This document shows positions 12,731 through 25,301 of a stretch of DNA of 64,000 nt, piece after piece. A model generated the notes under the pieces. The model made no database searches. It was not told where the DNA came from and saw nothing but the letters and a program-made list of their open reading frames with translations. Within the stretch, counting starts at the first letter, position 1. The number at the start of each line of letters is the position of its first letter. The position numbers were made by a program, and so were the translations under genes. Source of the stretch: Haplomitrium mnioides (lineage: Eukaryota > Marchantiophyta > Haplomitriopsida > Calobryales); contig JBNGIS010032634.1 in assembly GCA_049999725.1 (NCBI GenBank), positions 1 through 64,000 of the forward strand, written 5' to 3'.

Positions 12731-15700
12731 ATGGTTGGAAGTAAGTAAATGGCAAGAAGTGTGAACTTCACTAGATTGCAATACAAAAGTGTGATTGGAA
12801 ATGGGAAACTCATCATAAGTCACGACTTTTTTTATATGCAACATAATAGTGTGTGCTTGTAAAGAAAATAAGTGGTTGGAAGTGGGAGCTGTTGGCTAGC
12901 GTATGTAATTTTGAAATGTATGGTTGGAAGTAATAAAAGGCTGGAAGTGTAAACTTGACCAGTATGCAACATAGAAGTGTGATTGGAAATGAGAAACTCA
13001 TCATAGGTCACAACCTTTTTTTATATGCTACATAGAAGTGTGTGTTTGTTAAGCAAATAAGTGGTCGGAAGTGAGAACTGCTCGCATATGCAATATGGAA
13101 TTGTATGGTTGGACGTAAGTTAATGGCAGGAAGTGTAAACTTCAGTAGTATGCAATATAGAAGTGTGATTGGTAATGACAAACTCTTTTACAAGTCACAA
13201 CTTTCTTTATATGCAACATAGTAGTGTGTGCTTGTTAAGCAGATACGTGGTTGGATCTAAGAACTACTCACGTCTGCAATATGGAAGTGTATGGTTGGAA
13301 GTAAGTAAATGGAAAGAAGTGTAAACTTCACTAGTATGCAATGTAATATTGTGATTGGAAACGAGAAACTCATCATAGGTCACAACTTTCTTTATGTGCA
13401 ACATAGTAGTGTGTGCTTGATTAGCAAATAAGTGGTTGGATGTGAGAGCTGCTGGCTAGCGTATGCAATATGGAAAACTTTTGTTGGAGGTAAGTAAATG
13501 GCAGGAATTGTAAACTTCACTAGCATGGAATATAGAAGTGTGATTGGAAAGGAGAAACTCATCATAGGTCACTACTTTTTTTATATCCAACATAGCAGTG
13601 TGTGCTTGTAAAGCAAATAAGTGGTTGGAAGTGAGAGTCGCTCGCGTAGGCAATATGGAATTGTATGCTTGAAAGCAAGTAAATGGCAAGAAGTGTAAAC
13701 TTTACTAGTATGGAATATAGAAGTGTGATTGGAAATGAGAAACTCATTATAGGTCACAACTTTCTTTATATCAAACATAGTAGTGTGTGCTTGTTAAGCA
13801 AAAAAGTGGTTGGAAGTGAGAACTGCTCGCGTATGCAATATGGAATTGTATGTTTGAAAGTAAGTAAATGGAAAGAAGTGTAAACTTCACTAGTGTTCAA
13901 AACAAAAGTGCGATTGGAAATGAGAAACTCATCATAGGTCACAACTTTCTTTATATGCAACATAGTAGTGTGTGCTTGTTAAGCAAATAAGTGGTTGGAA
14001 GTGAGAGCTGCTTGCGTATGGAATATGAAAGTGCATGGTTGGAAGTAAGTAAATGGCAAGAAGTGCAAACTTCACTAGTATGCAATATAGAAGTGTGACT
14101 GGAAATGAGAAACTCATCGTAGGTCATAACTTTCTTTATATGCAACATACTAGTTTGTGCTTGTTAAGCAAATAAGTGGTTGGAAGTGAGAGCTGCTCAC
14201 GAATGCAATATAGAAGTGTATGGTTGGAAGTAAGTAAATGACAAGAAGTGTGAACTTTCTAGTATGCAATATCAAAGTGTGATTGGAAATGAGAAGCTCA
14301 ACATTGGTCATAATGTTTTGTACATGCAACATAGTAGTGTGTGCTTCTGAAGCAAATAAGTGATTGGAAGTAAGAGCTGCTCGCGTATGCAATATGGAAG
14401 TGTATGGTTGGAAGCAAGTAAATGCCAAGAAGTGTAAACTTCACTAGCATGCAATATAGAAGTGTGATTGGAAATGAGAAACTCATCATAAGTCACAACT
14501 TTCTTCTTTATATGCAACATAGTAGTGTGTGCTTGTTTAGCAGATGAGTGGTTGGAAGGGAGAGCTGCTCGCTGGCGTATGCAATTTGGAAGTTTGTGGA
14601 TGGAAGTAATTAATGGCTTGAAGTGTAACCTTCACTAGTATGCAATATAGAAGTGTGATTGGAAATGACAAACTCATCATAGGTGACAACATTTTTCTAT
14701 ATGCAACATAGAAGTGTGTGTTTGTTAAGCAAATAAGTGGTTAGAAGTGATAGCTACTCGCGTATGCAATATAGAGTTGTATGTTTGGAAGTAAGTAAAT
14801 GGCAAGAAGTGTAAACTTCACAAGTATGCAATATAGAAGTGTGATTGGTAATATGAAACCCATGATAAGTCGGAACGTTTTTTATATGCAACATACTAGT
14901 GTGTGCTTATTAAGCAAATACGTGGTTGGATCTTAGAACTACTTGTGTATGCAATATGGGAGTGTATGGTTGGAAGTAAGTAAATGGAAAGAAGTGTAAA
15001 CTTCACTAGTATGCAATATAGAAGTGTGATTGGAAATGAGAAACTCGTCATAGGTCACAACCTTATTTATATACAACATAGTTGTGTGTGCTTGTCAAGC
15101 AAATAAGTGGTTGGAAGTGAGAGCTACTTGCTAGTGTATGAAATATAGAATAGTATGGTTGGAAGTAAGTAAATGGAAAGAAGTGTAAACTTCACTAGTA
15201 TGGAATATAGAAGTGTGATTGGAAAGGAGAAACTCATCATAGGTTCTTTATATGCAACATAGTAGTGTGTGCTTGTTAAGCAAATAAGTGATTGGAAGTG
15301 AGAGCTACTTGCGTATGCAATATGGAGTTGTATGTTTGGAAGTAAGTAAATGGCAACAAGTTGAAACTTCACTAGTATGCAATATAGAAGTGTGATTGGA
15401 AATGAGAAACTCATCATAAGTCACAACTTTGTTGATGTGCAATATAGTAGTCTTTGCTTGTTAATCAAATAGGTGGTTGGAAGTAAGAGTTTCTTGCGCA
15501 TGCAATACAGAAGTGTATGGTTGAAAGTAAGTAAATGGCAAGAAGTGTTAACTTCACTAGTTTGCAATATAGAAGTGTGACTTGAAATGAGAAACTCATC
15601 GTAGGTCACAACTTTCTTTACATGCAACATACTAGTTTGTGCTTGTTAAGCAAATAAGTGGTTGGAAGTGAGAGCTGCTCGCGTATGCAATATAGAAGTG

Positions 15701-16880
15701 TATGGTTGGAAGCAAGTAAATGGCAAGAAGTGTGAACTTACTAGTATGCAATATCAAAGTGTGATTGGAAATGAGAAACTCAACATAGCTCACAACGTTT
15801 TGTACATGCAACATAGTAGTGTGTGCTTGTGAAGCAAATAAGTGATTGGAAGTAAGAGCTGCTCGCGTATGCCATATAGAAGTGTGTGGTTGGAAGCAAG
15901 TAAATGCCAGGAAGTGTAAACTTCACTAGCATGCAATATAGAAGTGTGATTGGAAATGAGAAACTCATCATAAGTCACAACTTTTTTCATATGCAACATA
16001 GTAGTGTGTGCTTGTTAAGAAAAAAAGGGGTTGGAAGTCAGAGCTGCTCCTTGGTGTATGCAATTTAGAAGTGTATGGCTGGAAGTATGTTAATGAAAAG
16101 AAGTGTAAACTTCACTTGCATGAAATATGGAACTGCAATTGGAAATGAGAAACTCATCATAGGTCACAACCATTCTTTATATGCAACATAGTAGTGTGTG
16201 CTTGTTAAGCAAATAAGTAGTTGGAAGTGAGAGCTCCTCGCGTATGCAATATAAAATTGCGTGGTTGGAAGTAAGTAAATGGCAATTAGTGTAAACTTTG
16301 CTAGTATGCATCATAGAAGTGTGATTGGAAATGAGAAACTCATCATAGGTCACAACTATCTTCAAATGCAACATAGTAGTGTGTCCTTGTTAAGCATGAA
16401 AGTGGTTGGAAGTGAGAGTTGCTGGGTGGGGTTTGCAATTTGGAATAGTATGGTTGGAGGTCAGTAAATGCCAAGAAGTGTTAACTTCACTAGCATGCAA
16501 TAGAGTGTGATTGGAAACAAGAAACTCATCATAGGTCACAACCTTTCCTTATATGCAACATAGTAGTGTGTGCTTGTTAATTGAGTAAGTGGTTGGAAGT
16601 GAGAGCTGCAATATGGAATTGTATGCTTGAAAGTAAGTAAATGGCAAGAGGTATAAACTTCACTAGTATGCAATGCAGAAGTGTGACTGGAAATGAGAAA
16701 CTCTTTATAAGTCACAAATTTGTTTATATGTAACATAGCAGTGTGTGCTTGTTTAGCAAATAAGTGGTTGGAAGTGAGAGCTTCTCGCTCACATATGCAA
16801 TATGGCAGTGTATGGTTGGAAGTAAGTAAATGGCAAGAAGTGTAAACTTCACTAGTATGCAATATAAAAGTGTGATTGGA
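12731..16880 (+). repeat. Second duplicated satellite block, copy A
   Basis: Collinear with ~25,302..31,150. The flank ATGGTTGGAAGTAAG...CTAGATTGCAATAC at 12,731 matches the right edge of the gap at 25,302. The mark GTGTGCTTAT...ACTACTTG lies at 14,901 and 29,293, and TTCACTTGCATGAAATATGG at 16,111 and 30,511. Offsets run from 12.57 to 14.40 kb, so about 1.8 kb was inserted into the second copy or lost from this one. Confidence 0.75.
13938..14122 (+). repeat. Representative 185-bp satellite monomer (three ~62-bp sub-repeats)
   Basis: A full-length unit measured from GTCACAACTT to the next GTCATAACTT. Inside it, ATGCAACATAG starts at 13,955, ATGGAATATGA at 14,018 and ATGCAATATAG at 14,080, giving internal steps of 63, 62 and about 60 bp. 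Each third opens with ATGSAAYATRG followed by AGTGTG/AGTGTA, continues into TTGGAAGT or a close variant, and ends in a CTT/CTC-rich stretch before the next TATG. The unit therefore looks like an ancient trimer of a ~62-bp repeat that was later amplified as a whole. Confidence 0.85.
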
Positions 16881-18001
16881 AATGAGAAACTCATTATAGG
16901 TCACACCTTTCTTTGTTTGCAACATAGTAGTGTGTGATTGTTAAGCAAATAAAAGGTTGGAAGTGAGAACCGTTCACGTATGCAATATGGAAGTGTATTT
17001 TTGGAAGTAAGTAAATGGCAAGAAATTTAAACTTCATTTTTATGCAATATACAAGTGTGATTGGGAATGAGAAACTCATCATAGGTCACAACTTTGTTTA
17101 TATGCAACATAGTAGTGTGTGCGTGTTAAGCAAATAAGTGGTTGGAAGTGAGAGCTGCTCGGGTATGCAATGTGGAAGTGTATGGTTGGAAGTAACTAAA
17201 TGGCAAGAAGTGTAAACTTAACTAGTATGCAATATAAAAGTGTGATTGGAAATGAGAAACTCATTAAAGGTCACACCTTTCTTTGTTTGCAACATAGTAG
17301 TGTGTGCTTGTCAAACAACTAAGTGGTTGGAAGTGAGAGCAGTTGACGTATGCAATATGGAAGTGTATGGTTGGAAGTAAGTAAATGGCAAGAAATGTAA
17401 ACTTCACTAGTATGCAATCTACAAGTGTGATTGGGAATGAGAAACTCATCATAGGTCACAACTTTCTTTATATGCAACATAGTAGTCTCTGCTTGTTGAG
17501 CAAATAAGTGGTTGGAAGTGAGAGCTGCTTGCGAATGCAATGTGGAAGTGTATGGTTGGAAGTAAGTTAATGGAAAGGAGTGTAAACTTTACTAGTTTGC
17601 AACATAGAAGTGTGATTGGAAATGAGAAACTCATTATAGGTCAAACCTATGTCTATATGTAACATAGTAGTGTCTACTTGTTAAGCAAATAAGTGGTTTG
17701 AAGTGAGAGCCTATCGCGTATGCAATATGGAAGTATATGGTTGGAAGTAAGTAAATCGGAAGAAATGTATGCTTCACTAGTAGCAATATAAAAGTGTGAT
17801 TGGAAATGAGAAACTCATTATAAGTGAAACCTTCGTTCATATGCAACATAGTAGTGGGTGCTTGTCAAGAAAATAAGTGGTTGGAAGTGAGAGCCCTTCG
17901 CGTATACAATTTGGAAGTGTATGGTTGGAAGTAAGTAGATGGCAAGAGATGTAAACGTCACTAGTATGCAATGTAGAAGTGTGATTGGAAAGAAGAAACT
18001 T

Positions 18002-21000
18002 ATTATAGATCAAACTTTTCTTTATATGCAACATAGTAGTGTGTGCTTTTTAAGCAAATAACAGGTTGGTAGTGAGAGCCGTTTGCGTATGCAATATGGA
18101 AATGTATGGTTGGAGGAAAGTAAATGGCAAGAAATGTAAACTTCACAAGTATGCAATATAGAAGTGTGATTGGAAAGGCGAAACTCATTATAGGTCACAA
18201 CTTTCTTTATATGCAACATAGTGGTGTGTGCTTGGTTAGCAAATAAGTTGTTGGAAGTGATTGTTGCTCGCGTATGCAAGATGGAAGTGTATGGTTGGAA
18301 GAAAGTTAATGGCAAGAAGTGTAAACTTCACTAGTATGCAATATAGAAGTGTGATTGGAAATGAGAAACTCATTATAGGTCACAACTTTCTTTATATGCA
18401 ACATAGTAGTGTGTGCTTGTTAAGCAAATAATTGGTTGGAAGTGAGAGCTGCTCGGGTATGCAATGTGGAAGTGTATGGTTGGAAGTACGTAAATCGCAA
18501 GAAGTGTAAACTTCAGTAATATGCAATATAAAAGTGTGATTGGAAATGAGGAACTGATCATAGGTCACAACTTTCTTTATGTGCAACATAGTAGTGTGTG
18601 CTTGTTAAGCAAATAAGTGGTCTGAAATGAGAGGTGCTTGCGTACGCAATGTGGAAGTGTATGGTTTGAAGTAACTAAATGGATAGAAGTGTAAATTTCA
18701 CTAGCATTCAATATAGAAGTGTGATTGGAAATGAGAAACTCATTATTGGTCACAACTTTCTTTATATGCAACATAGTAGTATGTCTTTGTTAAGCAAATA
18801 AGTGGTTGGAAGTGAGAGTTGCTCGCAGACGCAATATGAAAGTGTATGGTTGGAAGTGAGTTAATGGCAAGAAGTGTAAACTTTACTAGTCTGCAATACA
18901 TAAGTGTGATTGCAAATGAGAAGCTCATTATAGGTCACAACTTTTCTTATATGCAACATAGTATTCTGTGCTTGTTAAGCAAATAAGTGGTTGGAAGTGA
19001 GAGCTGCTCACGTATGCAATGTGGAAGTGTGTGGTTGGAAGTAAGTAAATGGCAAGAAGTATAAACTTCACTAGTATGCAATATAGAAGTGTGATTGGAA
19101 ATGAGAAACTCATAATAGGTCACAACTTTCTTTACATGCAACATAGTAGTGTGTGCTTGTTAAGAAAATAAGTGGTTGGACGTGAGAGCTGCTTGCGTAT
19201 GCAATGTGGAAGTGTATGGTTGAAAGTAAGTAAATGGCAAAAAGTGTAAACCTCACTAGTATGCAATATAGAAGTGTGGTTGGAATGACTCATTATAGGT
19301 CAAACCTTTCTTTATATGCAACATAGTAGTGTGTGCTTGTTTAGCAAATAACTGGTTGGAGGTGAGAGGTGCTCGCATATGGAATGTGGAAGTGTATGGT
19401 TGGAAGTAAGTTAATGGCAAGAAGTGTAAACTGCACTAGTATGCAATATAGAAGTGTGATTGGAAATGCGAATCTCATTATCGGTCAAACCGTTCTTTAT
19501 ATGCGACATAGAAGTGTGTGCTTGTTAAGCAAATAAGTGGTTGGAAGTGAGAGCCGTTTGCGTTTGCAATATGGAAGTGTATGGTTGGAAGTAAGTAAAT
19601 GGCAAGAAATTTAAACTTCACTAGTATGCAATATAGAAGTGTGATTGGAAATGAGAAAATCATCTTAGGTCAAACTTTCTTTGTATGCAACATAGTAGTG
19701 TGTCCTTGTTAAACAAATGAGTGGTTGTAAAGTAGAACTGTTCGCGAATGCAATATGGAAGTATATAGTTGGAAGAAAGTTAATGGAAAGAAGTGTAAAC
19801 TATACTAGTATACAATATAGAAGTGTGATTGGAAATGAGAAACTCATCATAGGTCACAACTTTTCTTATATGCAACATAGTAGTATGTGCTTGTTAAGCA
19901 AATAAGTTGTTGGAAGTGAGAGCTGCTCGCGTATGCAATGTGGAAGTGTATGGTTGGAAGTAAGATATTGGCAAGAAGTGTAAACTTCACTGGTATGCAA
20001 TATAGAAGTGTGATTGGAAATGAGAAACTCATCATAGGTCACAACTTTCTTTATATGCAACATAGTGGTGTGTGATTGTAAAGCAAATAAGTGGTTGAAA
20101 TAGAGAGCTCCTCACAAATGCAATGTGGAAGTGTATGTTCGGAAGTAAGTTAATTGCAAGAAATGTAGACTTCACTAGTATGCAATAAATAAGTGTGATT
20201 AGAAATGACAAACTTTTAATAAGTCACAACTTTCTTTGCATGCAACATAGTAGTATGTCCTTGTTAAACAAATGAGTGGTTGTAAAGTAGCACTTCTCGT
20301 GTATGCAATTTGGAAGTGTATGGTTGGAAGTAAGTTAATGGGAAGAAGTGTAAACTTTACTAGTATACAATATAGAAGTGTGACTGGAAATGAGAAACTC
20401 ATCATTGGTCACAACTTTTCTTATATGCAACATAGTAGTGTGTGCTTGTTAAGCAAATAAGTGGTTGGAAGTGAGAGGTGCTCACGTATGCAATGTGGAA
20501 GTGTATGGTTGGAAGTAAGTTAATGGCAAGAAGTGTAAACTCCACTAGTTCGCAATATAAAAGTATGACTAAAAAATAGAAACTCATCATAGGTCACAAC
20601 TTTCTTTATATGTAACATAGTAGTGTGTGCTTGTTAAGGAAATAAGTGGTTGGAAGTGAGAGTTGCTCGCATATGCAATGTCGATCTATATGGTTGGAAG
20701 TAAGTAAATGGCAAGAAGTGTAAACTTCACTAGTATGTAATATAGAAGTGTGATTGGAAATGAGAATTTCATCATAGGTCACACCTTTCTTTATATGCAA
20801 CATAGTAGTGTGTGCTTGTTAAGAAAATATGTGGTTGGCAGTGAGAGTTGCTCGGGTATGCAATATGGAAGTGTATGGTTGGATGAAAGTTAATGGCAAG
20901 AAGTGTAAACTTTACTAGTATGCAATACTAAAGTGTGATTGGAAATGAGAAACTTAGTATAGGTCACACCTTTCTTTATATGCAACATAGTAGTGTGATT

Positions 21001-24000
21001 TTTAAGGAAATAAGTGGTTGGAAGTGAGAGCTGTTTGCGTATGCAATACGGAAGTGTATGGTTGGAAGTAAGTTAATGGCAAGAAATGTTAACATCACTA
21101 GTATGCAATATAGAAGTGTGATTGGAAATGAGAAACTTATCATAGGTCAAAAACTTCTTTATATGCAATTAAATAGTGTGTGCTTGTTAAGCAGATAAGT
21201 GGCTGGAAGTGGCACCTGCTCGCTAGCGTATGCAATATGGAAGTGTTTGGTTGGAAGAAGGTGAAATGCAAGAAGTGTAAACTTCACTAGTATGCAATAT
21301 AGAAGTGTGATTGGAAATAAGAAACTCATTGTAGGTCAAACCTTTCGGTATATGCAACATAGTAGTGTGTGCTTGTTAAGCAAATAAGTGGTTGGAAGTG
21401 AGAGCCATTCGCGTATGCAATGTGGAAGTGTATGGTTGGAAGTAAGTAAAGCGTAAGAAATGTAAACTTCACTAGTATGTAATATAGAAGTGTGATTGGA
21501 AATCAGAAACTCATCATAGGTCACAACCTTTTTTACATGCAACATAGTAGTGTGTGCTTGTTAAGCAAAAAAGTGGTTGCAAGTGAGCGCTGCTCGCGTA
21601 TGCAATGTGGAAGTATATGGTTGGAAGTAACTGAATGCAAGAAGTGTAAACTTCACTAGTATGCAATATAGAAGTGTGATTCAAAATAAGAAACTCATCA
21701 TAGGTCACAACTTAGTTTACATGCTACATAGTAGTATGTGCTTGTTAAGCAAATACGTGTTTGGAAGTGAGAGCTGCTTGCGTATGCAATATACAAGTGT
21801 ATGGTTGAAACTAAGTAAATGGAAAGAAGTGCAAACTTCACTAGTATGAAATATAGAAGTGTGATTGGAAATGAGAAACTCATCTTAAGTCACAACTTTC
21901 TTTATATGCAACATAGTAGTGTGTGCTTGTTAAGCAAATAAGATGTTGGAAGTGAGATCTGCTCGTGTAGGCAATATAGAAGTGCATGGTTGTAAGTGAG
22001 TAAGCGACAAGAAGTGTAAAATTCACTAGTATGCAATATAGAAGTCTCGTTGGAAATGAGAAACTTATTGTAAGTCACAACTTTCTTTATATGCAACATA
22101 GTAGTGTGTGCTTGTTAAGCAAAAAAGTGGTTGCAAGTTAGAGCTGCTCACTCGTTGGTGTACGGAATATGGAAGTATATGGTTGGAAGTAAGTAAATGG
22201 CAAGAAGTGTAAACTCCACTAGTTAGTAATATAGAAGTGTGATTGGAAATGAGAAACTCATCCTAAGTCACAACCTTCTTTGTATGCAACGTAGTCTCAT
22301 GTTTCTTTATATGCAACATAGTCACAACTTTCTTTATGTGCAACATAGTAGTGTGTGCTTGTTAAACAAATAAGTGGTTGGAAGTGAGTGCTGCTCGCTT
22401 ACGCAATATAAAATTATATGGTTGGAAGTAGGTAAACGTCAAGAAGTGTAAACTTCACTAGTATGCAATATACAAGTATGATTGGAAATGAGAAACTCAT
22501 TATAAGTCACAACTTTCTTTGTGTGCAATACAGTAGTGTGTGCTTGTTAAGCAAATAAGTGGTTGGAAGTGAGAGCGGCTCGTGTATGCAATATAGAAGT
22601 GTATGGTTGGAAGTGTGCAAATGGCAAGAAGTGTAAAACTTCACTAGTATGTAATATAGAAGTGTGATTGGAAATGAGAAACTCATCATAGGTCACAACT
22701 TTCTTTACATGCAACATAGTAGTGTGTGTTTGTTAAGCACACAAGTGGTTGGAAGTAAGAGCTGCTCGTGTGCGTATGCAATATGGAAGTGTATGGCTAG
22801 AAGTAAATGAATGGCAAGAAGTGTAAACTTCTCTAGTATCCAATATAGAAGTTTGATTGGAAATGAGAAACTCATCATAGGTCACAACCTTGCTTATGTG
22901 CAATATAGTAGTGTGTTCTTGTTAAGCAAATAAGTGGTTGAAAGTTAGAGCCGTTCGCGTATGCAATGTGGAAGTGTATGGTTGGAAGTAAGTAAATTGC
23001 AAGAAGTGCAAACTTCACAATTGTGCAACATGGAAGTGTGATTGGAAATGAGAAACTCATTATAGGTCATAACATTCTTTATATGCAACATACTAGTGTG
23101 TGTTTGTTAAGCTATTAAGTGGTCGAAAGGGAGAGGTGCTCGCTTATGCAACATGAAAGCATATGGTTGGAAGCAACTAAATGGCAAGAAGTGTGAACTT
23201 CTCTAGAATCCAATATAGAAGTGTAATTAGAAATGAGAAACTCATTATAGGTCACAACTTTCCTCCTATGCAACATAGTAGTGTGTGCTTGTTAAGAAAA
23301 TACGTGGTTGGAAGTCAGAACTACTCGCGTATGGAATGTGGAAGTGTATGGTTGGAAGTAAGTAAATAGCAAGAAGTGTAAACTCCACTAGTATGCAATA
23401 TATAACTGTAATTGGAAATGAGAAACTCATCATAGGTCACAACTTTCCTTTTATACAATAAAGTAGTGTGTGCTTGTTCAGCAAATAAGTAGTTGGAAGT
23501 GAGAGCTACTCGCGTATGCAATATAGAAGTGTATGGTTGGAAGTAAGTTAATTGCAAGAAGTGTAGACTTCACTAGTGTGCAATATAAAAGTGTGATTGG
23601 AAATGAGAAACTCATCATAAGTCACAACTTGCTTTATATGCAACATAGTAGTGTGTGCTTGTTAAGCAAATAAGTGGTTGGAAATGAGAGCTGCTTGCGT
23701 ATGCAATATGGAAGTGTATGGTTGGAAGAAAGTAAATAATGAGAAGTGTAAACTTCACTAGTATGTAATATAGAAGTGTGATTGGAAATGAGAAACTCAT
23801 CATAGGTCACAACTTTCTTCACATGCAACACAGTAGTGTGTGCTTGCTAAGCACATAAGTGGTTGGAAGTAAGAGCTGCTCACCTGCGTATGCAATATGG
23901 AATTGTATGTTTTAAAGTAAGTAAATGGAAAGAAGTGTAAACTTTACTAGTATGCAATATACAAGTGTGATAGGAAATGAGAAACTCATCGTAAGTCACA

Positions 24001-25291
24001 ACTTTCTTTACATGCAACATAGTAGTGTGTGTTTGTTAAGCAAATAAGTGGTTGGAAGTGAGAGTTGCTCACCTACGTATGCAATATGGAAGTGTTTGGC
24101 TAGAAGCAATTGAATGGCAAGAAGTGTAAACTTCACTAGTATGCAATATAGAAGTGTGATTGGAAAGGAGAAACTCATCAAAGGTCACAAATTTCTTTAT
24201 ATGCAAATAGTAGTGTGTGCTTGGTAAGCAAATAAGTGGTTGGAAGTGATAACCACTCGCTGACATATGCAATATGGAAGTGTATGGTTGGAAGTAAGTA
24301 AATGGAAAGAAGTGTAAACTTCACCACCATGCAATATAGAAGTGTGATTGAAAATGAGAAACTCATCATAAGTCACGACTTTCCTTATATGCAACATAGT
24401 AGTGAGTGTTTGTGAAGCTAATAAGTGGTCGAAAGTGAGAGCTACTCACATATTCAATTTGGAAGTGTATGGTTGGAAGCAAGTAAATGACAAGAAGTGT
24501 AAGCTTTACTAGTATTCAATACATAAGTGTGATTGGAAATGAGAAACTTATTATAGGTCACAACTTTCCTCTTATGCAAAATGGTAATGTGTGCTTGTTA
24601 AGCAAATACGTGGTTGGAAGTCAAAACTACTCGCGTATGCGAAGTGGAAGTGTATGGTTGGAAGTCAGTAAATAGCAAGAAGTGTAAACTCCACTAGTAT
24701 GCAATATAGAACTCTGATTGGAAATGAGAAACTCGCCATAGGTCACAACTTTCCTTATATGCAACAGAGTAGTGTGTGTTTGTTCAGCAAATAAAAGGTT
24801 GGAAGTGAGAGCTACTCGCGTATGCAATATGGAAGTGTATGGTTGAAAGAAAGTAAATTGCACGAAGTATAAACTTCACTAGTATGCAATATAGAAGTGT
24901 GATTCGAAATGAGAAACTCATCATAAGTCACAACTTGCTTTATATGCAACATAGTAGTGTGTGCTTGTTAAGCAAATAAGTGATTGGAAGTGAGAGCTGC
25001 TTGCGTATGCAATAAATATGGAAGTGTATGGTTGAAAGAAAGTAAATTGCAAGAAGTATAAACTTCACTAGTACATAATATAGAAATGTGACTGGAAATG
25101 AGAAACTCATCATAAGTCACAACTTTCTTTACATGCAATATAGTAGTGTATGCTTCTTAAGTAAATAAGTGGTTGGAAGTGAGAGCTGCTCGTGTATGCA
25201 ATATGGATGTGTATGGTTGAAGAAAATTAAATTGCAAGAAGTATAAACTTCACTAGTATGCAATATAGAAGTGTGATTGGAAATGAGAAAC
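18002..25291 (+). repeat. Duplicated satellite block, copy B
   Basis: Partner of 6,590..12,044. The copies share private variants at collinear positions, including the partial sub-repeat duplication near 22,296 and the S-shaped run of unusual monomers with AAGCTATTAAGTGGTCG at 23,109. Both copies end at a 10-base N gap in the same monomer context, so the gaps probably fall where the assembler could not separate the copies. Confidence 0.78.
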
Positions 25292-25301
25292 NNNNNNNNN
25301 N
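25292..25301. other. Assembly gap, 10 N, true size larger
   Basis: The left flank stops at monomer position ~178 and the right flank resumes at ~97, so the phase is broken and 10 bases cannot be the true distance. By comparison with copy A (12,045..12,731) about 660 bp, three and a half monomers, are missing here. Confidence 0.85.
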
